64,000 nucleotides of DNA from Pithys albifrons albifrons. Lineage: Eukaryota > Chordata > Aves > Passeriformes > Thamnophilidae. The stretch covers positions 16,412,388 through 16,476,387 of the forward strand of contig NC_092473.1 of assembly GCF_047495875.1 (NCBI RefSeq). Direction: 5' to 3'. The notes under the pieces were generated by a model. It ran no database searches, had not been told where the DNA came from, and worked only from the letters and a program-made list of their open reading frames with translations. A program made the translations under genes and the position numbers. The first letter of the stretch is position 1, and each line of letters opens with the position of its first letter. Shown piece by piece: positions 25,775-37,770 of the stretch.

Positions 25775-27749
25775 ATCCCCTGGGGGTGGAAGCAGCATCC
25801 CTTCCCCGTCAGCCTGTGCCCTAAATTAGAGTGGCAAGATGCTGCAGTGGGTCCATATGGAGACTCCTAAAATAATAGCTGGCAGCTCCTGCTGACTTGC
25901 ACGGGGTGCTAAAGCTTCTGGCTTTAGGAATGACAGTTTAGGAAACAAAAGTGCTGGTGGGCTGGAGCCAGACCAGAGGTGCTGTGGCTTGGCCCCACAG
26001 GGCACCTGCATTGGGATGGCCACTCTCAGGATCATGATCTGCTGTTAGAACATCCTGTGGATTGTGGGGAGCTGTTGTCACCCATCCATTTATTACAAGG
26101 CTAAAACCAAGCTTTCAGGAGAGCTGGGGGCAAACAGTTTCTCTTAGTCAAAACATTTCTGGGGCAGGTCTGTGATCCTGAAGTGTAGAAGTGCTGACAG
26201 ACATGTGCCTGTGTGCTGGGAATGCTGGAGCTGTGGAATCACCTGGTATTTTAGGACTGGAGGTGCCTACATGTGGATATTGCTGCTTATGTTTAAATCA
26301 CGGTTTATTTGCCACTGGTTTTGATGTACTTTTCCTCTAATGAGCCAGGGCCAGTGGATGTCTAATGAAGAGCTCATATCTCATCTTCTGCTGCTGTGGA
26401 GATGGTTGGGCTCCTAATTGTTCTGCAGTGGCTGTGGGAGGTGGCTGCCTGTCAGGACAGCTGTGCCTTTGATCGGGGTATTGCACATTCGGGTCTTGTC
26501 CTGCTCAGGTTTCATGCACTGTCCAGGCCCTGCCAAGCCATTACACTGAAAGGAGCAGCTTAATTGCTGGGGCTCGTGGGGTTGGTGGGAGCAGGAGCTG
26601 TGTGGGTCCTCTGGCAGAGCCAGCTGGGGGCACTGGGGGCTGCTGATGCCAGTGCAGGGAGTGATGCTCGTGCCCAGTGAGACTGTGCAAACCTGTGCTG
26701 AAATACTCAGAAGAGTGGCAGTTTGTGATGTCCTGGATAAAACCCCACTTTTCCTCTGTTATTGATGCTGTTGGTGTGCAGTGAACAGCCTGCTCTGTGG
26801 CAGTGGGGGGAAGGAGCTGCTGGAGGGAGCAAGCTGGGATGGGAGCAGGGCAGCCTGTGTGATGGTGCTGTGGAAGGACAGTCAGACTGTTGGTGGAGTC
26901 TGCTTAGACACTCAAATCCACGTGTTTGTACTGGGTGATAGCAAATTTTGGCAGGAACCTCCAGCCTCTGCGTGGCCAGACTGGGGCTCCTTGGTAATGC
27001 CATGTGCTGTTCCCTGATGTGAGCAGAGCTCAGCTGTGCTTGTCTGTACCATCCCACTGCTGCTGTGTGGCTGTTTTCAGAGGGGGAAGGACGGATGGGA
27101 TAATTACCCTGTTCTGTGTGGAACTGCCTGATCAGGATGCTGCTTGTCTCCTATGAAGCCTCTGGCTCCTGTGCTGTGCCTTACTGGCTCTGCTTTGGGA
27201 ACTGCCAGCCCTGGTGTCCCCCCTGCTGCTGGTGAGCTGGACGGGAGGTGACACATCCTGGCAGGACAGTTTTAGTGGCCCTGGTCCCTTTCCAGGGCAC
27301 ATGGTGGTGCTCTGGGGCCCAGGCCCAGCTTTTGTAAGCAGGGCTGTGCTGAAGTAACACAGAAACTGTGGAGTAACCTCCTGTAAGTGACTTCCACTGG
27401 TGGAGAAATGAGAATTATGTAGTCTGTGAAAAAAAATCTAAGGGCTTAAATGAACCTCAATCAAAAGATTCTTCATTTAGGTCTTTGTGTAATGTGGGTG
27501 AAATGGTCTTTTGTTTTGAGGCTATTTGCACTATGTGACTGATGGAGGATTCTCCTCTGTTGGGCCATGGGGTATCTCACCTGTGTGTCTGGGGGAGGTG
27601 ACATCCAGCCTCTCTGGTGTCACCATACCCAGTTACAACCTTTTCCTGTGTGGTTTAGCTCACTGTCACAGAATGCTCTGCCTTCCCCCAGGAATGCTGC
27701 CTGTGGCAGGCTGTGCCAGCCCAGTATGAACATGCACCTGGCACTGCGT

Positions 27750-27873
27750 GGTCCTTCCTGGAAGTGTTCAAGGCCAGGTTGGATGGGGCTCTGAGCAACA
27801 TGATCTAGTGGAAGGGGATGGAACTGGATGAGCTTTAAGGTCTCTTCCAACCCAAACCATTCTATGATTCTCA
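27750..27873 (+). mobile_element. CR1 LINE 3' tail
   Basis: cctggaagtgttcaaggcca followed by ggttggatggggctctgagc, then cttccaacccaaaccattct and the terminal attctatgattct. Short 5'-truncated copy. Confidence 0.92.
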
Positions 27874-29290
27874 AACCAGGAGCATGGGTGCTTCCTTGGG
27901 CACAGCCTTCCCCTGTTTCCATTAGAGCCACAAGGCAGGTGTGGCTGTGTGCAGGCTTTGGGGTGAAGTAAGGCAGTGTGGAGGTACAGAACCTGAGACA
28001 AGGAGCCTGTGGCACTGTGGCACAGAGCCCACCTCATCCTCAGTTGCTGAGGATCAGCTCCTCGGTGTGAAACAGCACCCTGTGAAGGAGCTGGGAATCA
28101 GCAGAGCCAAGGGGGAGATTGTGGGGGAGGCAGCCCAGTGGGTGCAGGCAGAGCCCCACATGCCCACACAGGCAGCCAGTCTGTGCTGCATGGCATTCCC
28201 ATGCATTGGAGATAAAAATTAATGGAAAGCACCAAGAGATGAACTTTCAAGGCTTCAAACTCTTCATGTCTTACCAACCCTTCTGAGCTCCCCAGTGACC
28301 TTGTGCTGCTGATGCCTGGGCACTCCTCCCTGTGGGCTCCCTCTCGCTGCTGCCTGGGTTTGCAGCCTTCCCTCCACTGCTGTTGTTGCCTTCAGTATCT
28401 GTCTGTGCTCTGCCTTGACACGTAGTGATTTTTCTCTCTGTGCAGGTTTCTGAGTGATCTAAATTGAGGAAGGGGAGGATCATTTACAGACACGGCACCG
28501 GTTCAGCTCTATTTTGAGGGAGTATTTTGAGGTTTGACTCAACTGTAGCAGCTTCTCTGCAGGGAGAGCTGGATTGATAGTCAGGAGTGGTAGCAGGTCA
28601 GGTAGGCTATTTTTGGAAGGGCTGTTTAATTGTCTGGTGTGATTCTTGCAGCGCTTGTGGCTGGATAGTTACTTATCTTCTGTCAAACTTTGTTAGCATG
28701 AGCTGGGTCTGGTTGCATACTGGTATTAAATAATAAATCCATTATAAGGGCTTGGATCTCGTTTGCCTTACTTGGTTGGGAGGGTGACAAGGGATAAAGT
28801 CTTCAGCATCTCTTCTGTTTTAATGCCAAAAAAATGCTGCAGAATTCTTGTAAATCTGTCTTCTCCCCTGCTGTGGTGGGTACGTCACTGGGTTCTGTGG
28901 CATCGCTGGCTGCCCCAGCCAGTGCCCACAGCAGGCTCTGCTGCCCTCCCTGCCCACTGCACTGACTGGCTTTGGTTTCATGCTCATTTTCCATCTCAGC
29001 TACATAAAGGAAATGCTCTTGGCAGCAGAGGGGGTTTAACTAAATGCTTTTTAGTCATCTAAGTTAGTGATTCAAATGCTTTCTCTCTGCTGCTCTCCCA
29101 AGCTCCAGAGCAGGGTGGTTTGGGCTGAGAGGCAGCTCTGGGCTGTCCCAACAGCCTGTGTGATCAGTGGGGTATGGCAGGTGCCTTCTGCACTTATCTT
29201 GTGATGTTAGGAGCAATGTCTTTCTCCAAAAGGGTTGTCCAGCCCTGACTCTGCTGCCTATGAAGCACTTGGGGCCATAGGTTAGGGGTG

Positions 29291-29363
29291 GGCTTGGCAG
29301 TGCTGGGGGAGTGGTTGGACTTGACAGGCTCAGAGGGCTTTTCCAACCTCAGTGATTCTGTGT
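29291..29363 (+). mobile_element. CR1-like 3' tail fragment
   Basis: ggttggacttgacaggctca then ttttccaacctcagtgattc, the pattern of a CR1 subfamily 3' end; 73 bases only. Confidence 0.65.
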
Positions 29364-30226
29364 TCACAGTGAGAGGTCTCCCTGTTTTATGTGTCTGGCA
29401 GGGGAGGAGCACAGCAGCCTTATTCCAGCTGCTGTGCCTGTGGGACGCCCACAAACACAACACGTTCTCCTGTGAGCTTTCCAGTCCTGTCCCTGTGGGT
29501 ATCACCCTGCAATTGATGTCCCAGCATCTGTTGGCTCAACATTTCCATAACACAACAGCACCAGTCAGTGACATTGAAGTGTTAAGGTTGTGCCCAGTTT
29601 CTGGGAGTTGCTCAGTCCTGATTAAGGCATTGCTTTTGGATCTGCGACACGCTTGGATCTGCCATAAGCCACCTGTGTGACCTTGAGGTTCCTTAGTCTT
29701 GATCAGTGAACTGCACTCTGACTTCTGAAAAAGAGAAAGGGAGGGTAAATGTGTTAGTCAGTGAGCTGTTTGGCTGACCTGCTGTTCCTGCATGACCTGG
29801 AGGTGAGTCCCAGCTCGTTTCTGTTGCTGGTTTGACTCGCTGCCTCCAAATCACCAATTTGTCCTGTCTTGTACAACAACCCCTTGGTGGATTGGTGGTG
29901 GCTTCAGGTGTTCCCCCAACTTAAGTAGGACTTCTGCAGTCATGAGGCTGAATTAAACTTCTCAAAGCCCATTTCTGATGTCTGGTGAGGAACACAGGCC
30001 CTGACCTCTGTGTGATGGAATTGCTCTTCATGCAGTCTGCTGCAGGAGACAGGAGTCAGTGTACTGGGATCCTGTGCTGCATCCCACTGGTGCAACTGGC
30101 TCTGTTTGGGGATTCTGGGTATGCTGGAACATGCTGGCTTGAGTGAATAGTTTTAATTAGTTGCATTCTTAGACCGTTGTTTACTGTGCTTACTCACTTC
30201 CAGTTTTCTGATAACTTCATGACTTT

Positions 30227-30436
30227 GTGGCTGTGCTGGGGACATGGGTCTGGGGGAAAGCCATGGCCAGGCTGTGCTGGGGACCTGGTTTTGGGGGAAA
30301 GCCATGGCCAGGCTGTGCTGGGGACCTGGTTTTGGGGGAAAGCCATGGCCAGGCTGTGCTGGGGACCTGGTTTTGGGGGAAGCCATGGCCAGGCTGTGCT
30401 GGGGACCTGTTTTTGGGGGAAGCCATGCCCAGGCTC
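30227..30436. repeat. 40/41-bp minisatellite, 5 units, intron 2
   Basis: gccatggcc recurs at 30260, 30301, 30342 and 30382, with a variant gccatgccc at 30422, giving spacings of 41, 41, 40 and 40. The unit is approximately aggctgtgctggggacctgg plus ttttgggggaaagccatggcc; the 40-base form lacks one a in the gaaa run. Confidence 0.95.
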
Positions 30437-32784
30437 CACTCAGAGCAGCTACAAGAGGACTGAGTTGGAGGTGGAGGAGATGCAGCTACAGCATCTTCCG
30501 CTTTCTCTTGGTTTTCCTGCATCACTGTTGCTTGAGGAGGGCTTTGGGATCTGAGCTGCCCATTGAGCTCATGCACTGCTGATCCTGGGGTCTGTGGTCC
30601 TGCCACTGCCTGTGGGAGAGCAGGAAGCTGCTGCAGCAGCAGACCAGTGCCAGGAGCTGTGCCTTAAGAAGTCCCTGTGTGTGCCCTGAAGCATTGTCTG
30701 TAGTATCACTTCCCCAAAGCTATTTGTGGAGCTGGGAGGTTCTCACTAACCAGTCTGAACTTGTCTTGCTTTGTGGCTGGTGGGGCTTGAGCACTAATGC
30801 TGTGGTGTGACAGTGTGTCCTGTGCAAGGTCCTGCTTGTTCTTGCTCCAGGGAGCAGTTTTTGGGACAGGAGCAGTGGCTGTGCTGGGTGGTCACATACA
30901 AAGTGCCAAGCAGCCACAGTTGGGGAGCACGGTGAAGCCTGGACCCCCCACATCTGGCTACTCTCTGGTCTTGCTCTTTGAAATCCTGCTGTAGAAGGGA
31001 AGTTACTGGCACATGGTTGCTCGAGTGACCAAGGTTTGAAGCCCCTGGTATTCCTCTGGCAAGCAGTCAGGATCCTTCCCTTCACAGGGGATCTCTGGTG
31101 TGCTCAGCATCTCCTTGCTGCCATGTGTAGTTTCTGGCTCTGTCCATCCTCTTTCTTTGATGCTGGAGCACTGTTCTCCTGCATCCTCCCCATCAGTACC
31201 ATGGAGTTCACCTCCTTTCGTAACTGGGGCATCATGGTCAAGTTAGACTGACCCTGTTGTGATAAAGTTTCCTGTGAAGGTAGTTCAGGATTTGTAAGCC
31301 AAGGCTGTACCTCTCCATAGGGGTATGGTGACGGCTGGTACCTGAGGAGCTCCACACCTCCTCAGTTCTGTGCTCTTCTGCCACCTCACTGTGCTGCTGT
31401 GCAGCCTTTGCTCTGCACTTGCTTGGTTCAAAAGCACTGTTGGTTGTGGTGCTGATGCCCAGCTCATGGCTGGGGAGCTCCTTTACTGGTGCGGTGGAGC
31501 TGCTCCTCTCTTGGCAGTGGTGGCTCTCCAGCAGCCTGCCCGGCCCTGCTGCACCCTCACAAAGTGTCTGACTGTCATCTCACACTGCTCCAAGGATCAG
31601 GGGCCCCTGCTGGGGTTGGCTGGAGGGGCACAGGGGGCTCTGCTGCAGCGGGAGCCTCGCTCGGCACTGCGGCACGATGAGGGGTGTTCGAGTGGGAAGG
31701 TGGAAGGGGGAGAAGCTCCTTGCTGTTCCTCCTAATTGCTCTCCCACTTCTGTACTCGAGTGAGGGAAGAGCTGTCTTGAGCTGTGTCCCTGGGGACGCT
31801 GCCTGGTTCTGTCATCCCCAGCAGCTGCACTGGCACCCTCCCCACAATCAGGCCCTTGAAAAGCCATCCTGCTCTGTTTTGACTTGGTCCGTCTTTGCCT
31901 TGACATGAGAAGGCTCCATCTGCCTCTTGATATGGTGGAGGATGCAAGGGCTGTGGTGAAGCCTCTTGAGTGGGGGTGAGGAGCACTCGGGATGGTTCCC
32001 TTGGGTGCTGAGGAGCCGCGGGATGGAGTGGGAGTGGGGCTCACTCCCCAGCCTTTGCCTAAAGAATTCCTTGCTCCAGACTTGTTACTAGAAGCTGGTA
32101 ATAAAATTTGTGGGAGTGTTTTCTGATGGAAAGTGTGGGGGTGTGCAGAAGGAGCTCCCTTGATCTGCTGAACATGGTCTGGGGTTGTATAAAACACCAG
32201 CCTTGGGGCTGGGCTTTGAGGTGGGAACCCAGATTTCATGGAGATGCTGGTTCAGGGATGTCCTCTAATGAAGGTGCATGTCAGTGTGTGAGCCCACGTG
32301 GGCTCTGCTAGACCTGTCATATATCAGGGATGGACAGAGTGGAGCCAGGGCTTTCCATGGGCCTGTCTTTTGCCATCCTCCTGCAGAAGGAATGGACCGA
32401 TGAAGGTTGTGCCAATAGTACTGTAATGCTGTTGCATGCAGGGATGGATCTATCCCTTCCAAATCAGCATCACTAGAACCTGCCTGAAGCTCTGAAATTC
32501 TGCTGCATCTCTCCTGCCTTCAGTCTGCTGGGCTGGTTTGCACTCACCTGCTCCTGTAAGAACCTGGACTCCTCCATCTGGTCCTCATGGGCAGCTGAAG
32601 GGGGATGGTGAGGTGTTGTCTCCCCAGGTGTGCTGTGTGTGCAGAGCTCAGCAGAACTGTGTTCCTGTCTCTCTGCAGTCAGATGTACCCAAACCTACAT
32701 GGCACAAACTTGGGATCTTTTAAACAATTGCATGGAAAGTGTTTGCAAGGAATAGGAGTGCTGGGTGAAGGAAAGCTACCAAGT

Positions 32785-32996
32785 TGTGGAATGGTTTGGG
32801 TTATAAGGGACATTACAGACCATCAAGTTCCAAGCAGGGCATTGGGTGGGGACATGGCATGGGCAGGGATGCCTTCCACTATCCCAGGTTGCTCCAAGCC
32901 CTATCCAAAGTGGCCTTGAACACTCCCAGGGATGGGGCAGCCACAGCTTCTCTGGGCACCTGTGCCAGGGCCTCACCACCCTCACAGGGAGGAATT
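32785..32996 (-). mobile_element. CR1 LINE 3' fragment
   Basis: gaatggtttgggttataagg, then ggccttgaacactcccaggg, ccacagcttctctgggcacc and ccagggcctcaccaccctca match the reverse-complement CR1 tail. It faces a plus-strand copy 425 bases downstream. Confidence 0.92.
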
Positions 32997-33420
32997 AAAA
33001 ATGAGCTTTTTCTGTTCCAGAGTCACTCAGCAAATTTCTGCTGGAAGTTGGCTTCAGGCTGATTCTGCTGAAGATTAATATTGGTGGTTTTTCTTCTGGT
33101 TGTTGTCTGTACAAATAATGATGTCTAAGCGCTGTCTTACTGACTGGTCAGAAATTCACTGGAGAGCTGAGAATTCCCAAAGGAAGTGTTTGTACACCAG
33201 TAACTCTCGATTTATGTGTGCCCCACCTGGATGCTTTTTCCCTGGAGACAATTACTGTTTCAGTGGTGGTTAAACACTTTCTCCTCCCTGCAGATGCTGC
33301 TGGCCCTTCTGTTTTTTCTGAGCCATCAGAGCATGTCTTTAAAAAACAGCTGATTTGTACACTGGGATTTCTGCAAGACTGGGATATGTTTTATCTCATA
33401 GACTTCTACATGGACAGATG

Positions 33421-33690
33421 GTGATGGGACAAGGGGGAACAGTTTTAAACTCAGAGGGAAGATGTAGGTTAGGTGTTGGGAAGACATTGTTCTCTGTGAG
33501 GGTGGGCAAGCCCTGGCACAGGTGCCCAGAGAAGCTGTGGCTGCCCCAGCCCTGGGAGTGTCCAAGGCCAGGCTGGACAGGGCTTGGAGCACCCTGGGCT
33601 GGTGGGAGGTGTCCCTGCCATGGCAGGGGGTGGCACTGGGTGGGCTTTAAGGTCCCTTCCAGCTCAAACAATCCTGTGGGATTCTGTGAC
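33421..33690 (+). mobile_element. CR1 LINE 3' fragment
   Basis: gggacaagggggaacagttt, gtgagggtgggcaagccctg, gtccaaggccaggctggaca, aaggtcccttccagctcaaa and terminal gggattctgtgac. Sense-orientation 5'-truncated CR1. Confidence 0.93.
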
Positions 33691-33797
33691 TCTGCAGCCC
33701 CCCTGGGTGCTGTGCAGTGGGTGCTGTGTGTCCCTGGGTGCCGGGTGAGGGCAGGCTCTGGTGCAGCATTCCCGTCCTCAGCACCAGCGCGGTGCTG

Positions 33798-33815
33798 CCG
33801 TTGCTACGGGAACGG
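33798..33815. promoter_or_regulatory. RFX X-box-like palindrome
   Basis: CCGTTGCTACGGGAACGG, similar to the palindrome at 3016-3033 and to the RFX consensus GTTGCCATGGCAAC with an imperfect right half. Function not established. Confidence 0.25.
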
Positions 33816-34271
33816 GCGTTCTTGGGTTGGAAACCTGATTTCATTCCTTCTCCTCCCAGCTCCCTCCTAGTTAATACACTCAGATGGATTTTAAGTCACA
33901 AATATAATAGTTTTTGGGGTGGTTCAGGGAGTTCAAGAATATCTTTCCCTAATGAAGGTGCTGCCTGAACTCTCAAGGAGTTGAATGGGATTTTTTCACT
34001 CGTGCTCACTCTCAAGAGCCCAGTTTACCAGCTCGGTGTGTGTGGGGCTGCTCGCTCTGCCACCTGCATTGATAATTAAGACCTTTCAGGTTGCCATAGA
34101 GAGTATTTTGCCTTCCAGTATTGCATCAATTGATATTTGGGATATTTTTCTATAAAACTGCCACTACAGGGACTGATGCCTTTGTCAGGTGCACCAGTGG
34201 CAGGTACAGAAGGGGAGGCCTTTAGCCAGCCTGTAATTCGTAGGATGGAGGTGATGCTCAAAGCTCTTGCC

Positions 34272-34287
34272 TTTTTTTTTTTTTTTT
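34272..34287 (+). repeat. 16-base poly-T run
   Basis: Simple homopolymer in intron 2; no retro-copy is recognisable next to it. Confidence 0.9.
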
Positions 34288-36799
34288 AACAAATACCATC
34301 CAGAATGTTCCTTCCTCACTGGAAGGATGTCAGCAGTTTGCTCGAGGAGTGATGGGATTTTATGTAGGCCAAATCCTGGACTTAGAGCAAGCAGTTCCAG
34401 AGGAATTGTTCCTCAGTCACATTAGCCCAGCTGAGATTTCTCTGGGCTCTTGGTGAACTTGGCCCCCTTGAATGGGCACTGCAGCTTCAGAAAAACAACT
34501 TGAGAGGTTGTGTTCTGCTCCCTGGAGCTTGCTTTCCCCTCTTGCTTTCCAAACCCCCATGGCAGTGCCTTGTTTAGGTGAGGGTGAGGACCAGGTGCAT
34601 GTGTTGGAACTGCAGCTCTACAGCCCTTCCCAAGCCCCCTGTGCTCCCCAGGGCTCTACTGCTCACTGCCACTCCTTTGGGAACCAGCTCACTGAAAAGA
34701 GCAGCAAAAAGCATTTATAACTTCATAGAAAAGAGGTGCTCTGAAATGACAGTCCTGCATGTTGACGTTTTCCTTGTATCCCAGGATGTGAACTGGGACA
34801 GCACTTGGAGTGCTGGGGGCTGGCAGGGCCTGTGGGTCTGTAAACACTGACCTTGGAGAGGAAAAGGCTGGGGCAGCAACAAGGTCCTCTTTTAGTCATC
34901 CCCTACTCCCTTTGGGGCATTACTGGGTGTTGTGTGAGCCTGTACCTCTCTCAGCTATAGCCCTGTCTGCTGGAGGATACCGAGGGGTGCTTGCATGAGG
35001 GGATCATGGCATGGGAGGTGTTTGCAGGTTGGAGCTGGTGTGGGTGGGAGTAAGTGCTCACTGAGCAAAGACAAAGCCCTGGAGCTGCAGCCTCATCCCC
35101 ACAGCTCCTGGAGGTGGAAGCACAGTGGGTCCAGCACTGGGGCTGCTGCTCCTGCTCCCCCAGTGCTTGAGGCTGCAGAAGAAGCTGTAATTCCATTAGT
35201 GATGTGAATGTGCTGGACTCAGCCTTTGCCGTCCAAAATAACATTATAATGAAATAGAATTATAAGGTAATTGTTATTAATGGTCCCCAGGTTGGAATAG
35301 GACTGACGCAGGCAGGGGGTGTCACGTGGGGTCACAGTCCAGCAGAGGTGCCCAGTGAGGATGGGAGGGGAGGAAGGTCCTGGAGCTGCCAAAGGAGGGG
35401 GGATGATGTAACCCAGTAATATGCAGTCTAGAAGGAGGTGCAGCCATGTAAATGTACTTTATTTGAGAACCAGTTTGCAGTGAATTATCCTGGCAGGGTG
35501 CAAACCATGAAATTTTGGGAAAGCACCTTTTGGTGGGTGTGTTGGTTCCTGGAGTCTCAAAGGCAGGGACGTGCTTCCCTGGGGATGGGAGTTTGAGTCC
35601 TGGGCTGAACCTGCTTCCTCTTCTGTAGCTCCAGTCTCCATAATTCCCAGGATTCCTGTGGGACACACAGTGATTTACAGAGGGACCAAATTCATTCCAG
35701 CTCAGAGCTGGGGGGGGTGTGTGTGTGGGTCTCTGGGTTCTTTGGCAGATTTGTCAAGATGCCAGTGTTGAATTGGTGGCTTCAGATGGGCTGTTTGAGA
35801 CCCAGAGCACCAGGAGCCTCTGGAGCTTGGGATGAGCGAGTCCTGCGTCCAACATCCCTTGGAGTTCCTCTCCAGGTGCTGGGGCAGGCAAGGAAGGGAC
35901 AGCAGGTGGTGACCCCAGGGCTCAGCAGTGAGGAGCAGGCTCCTTCCCCAGCCTCTGCAATGTGTTATGACTGTTTATGTAAAAATAACAGATCTTTCCA
36001 AATATTTATTACTTGGTCATGTGCTGAGGAGCGGGCGCTGTGCGTGCAGAAAGCAGAGCCGCCCCCGAGCAGTTGCCAATCTGGGATGAGGCTGGATCTG
36101 GGATGTGGATGATCTGGAAGGGCAGGAGCTGGCAGCTGGGCACTGGGAGCAGTGCTGATGGGAGCAGAATGGGCGGGTGGGGACCCTCAGGGTGGTCAGT
36201 GAAGCCGTGGGTGTGAGGGACAGGCTGCAAGGCTGAGGGTGGGCACATGGCTGGGGGCTGCTGCTCGTTGTAGGAGCTGGTTCTGCAACTTCCAATGATT
36301 TACTAGAAGCTTCTGTTCCTTCTCCTCCCAGCTGTGCTGACAACTTACGGCTCAGCAGAGAGGTTCCTTTCTTTTTATCGGGGTAGCAAAGAGGAAACGG
36401 GAAGAGGCCAGTGTGAACTGGAGAAATTGATGAGAATACACGAGCAAAACTCAGTATTTCTGAAATTTGCCCTGTTTTGTTTCTATGAAGTGCTGCAGAA
36501 CAGCTGGAGGACATTTTGGGCGAGCTCACAGATTTTTATTGTCCTATTTAGTCTCTTATGTATGGAGCTTTCCCCTTTATTGCCTTATTAAAATAGACTG
36601 GATGTAAAGCTGCCTCTGGGCGAGGTGGCGATGGCAGGGAGGGTGTGGGTGCTGTGCCAGCTGCAGCAGCACAGAATGGGGATGAAATGACACCCTCTGG
36701 GTGACGCCAGGGCTGGAGCAGCCCTGGCACAGCAGGATGCTCCGAGGGGCTACCAGCACCTGGGCTGCCTTTGTGTGTGAGGGTTTCGGAGCCCGATGT

Positions 36800-37080
36800 G
36801 CTGGGGATTGGGTAAATTGCTTATCCAAATTTCATTAAAAATGCAAATGGATTCTTTCACCAGGACAGAGCCGCATTAAAAAGTAGGGCATATCGTAAAC
36901 ATTAATAAAGTCATATTGGCCAGCAGGGACATGGATGGGGAATGTGAGCCAGGAAAGCTCTTTGCAGAGCTCCAAGTAAATAAAACGACTCTTCTCTTTT
37001 CTCTTCTCCTGCTCCAAAAGCTGCCAGCCCAGATAATGTTCTCCCTGAACCCAGTGGTGTGTAATTGCACAGGAGTGTTG
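36800..37080. promoter_or_regulatory. Candidate conserved non-coding element with octamer
   Basis: AT-rich, high-complexity block containing a perfect octamer ATGCAAAT (36841-36848), TTCATTAAAAATG and AACATTAATAAAGTC, with no transposon resemblance. Inferred from composition only. Confidence 0.3.
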
Positions 37081-37559
37081 TCCAGGAAGAGTGAACTCAG
37101 TTCCTGGGTTGGTGGAGTTTTGTTAGGGAAGCAGAAGCCGAGAACTCTGACTGCTTTGTTAAAACAAAATTCACCTAAATGCTAATTATTTTTTAAAAAA
37201 GGTGCATTTGATTTCTTCCTCCCCACCAACCATTAAGGGAGACACCTCCCTTAATGTGATACAGTGGGTAGTGTCTGATTCCCACCTTCTCTGCTGACCT
37301 TGACCGAGGGCTGATGCATCTCAGCTCCGCCTTTCCATGGCCATCACCTTGAACAGGTTTCTGAGTGCATCCTCCGCAGTGCTGCACGGCAGAGCTTCCC
37401 TCAGGAAACCCGGGGGCAGGGACAGACAGATGCCCAGGACAGAGCTGCCCCCTCCCTCCTGTGGCAAGGTGACTCCTGCAGCCCTGCCTGTCTGGCAGCA
37501 TCAATAAAACCTTGTTCTCAGCGGCTCTGGCTGGAGTGCAAGGAGTGAGCAGACACAGT

Positions 37560-37770
37560 AAATCTGCGTGTTGGAAATGTTATTTTAATATCTTATCCGT
37601 AGAGCATCAAATGCAGTGCCAAGTACACGAGCGATCTTGCCAGCTGCAGCCCTTTGAATGTCTTCAAGGCAGCGATGTTGCTGTGTAATAACACACAGCG
37701 CTGCAGCCTGTCAGGAGATAATGGCCTGTTTTCAAGGGAGGAAAAACAACAGAACCCTGTGTAATCTGCT
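37560..37770. promoter_or_regulatory. Candidate conserved non-coding element
   Basis: Complex sequence with several isolated CpGs, TTATTTTAATATCTTATC and TGTGTAATAACACACAGCGC; the latter holds an inverted pair (tgtg/caca). It looks unlike the surrounding decayed intron and has no repeat match. Confidence 0.3.

Noticed and set aside
34272..34287. Poly-T considered as the tail of a reverse-strand processed pseudogene
   Set aside because: Neighbouring sequence has no coding resemblance or target-site duplication that I can see.
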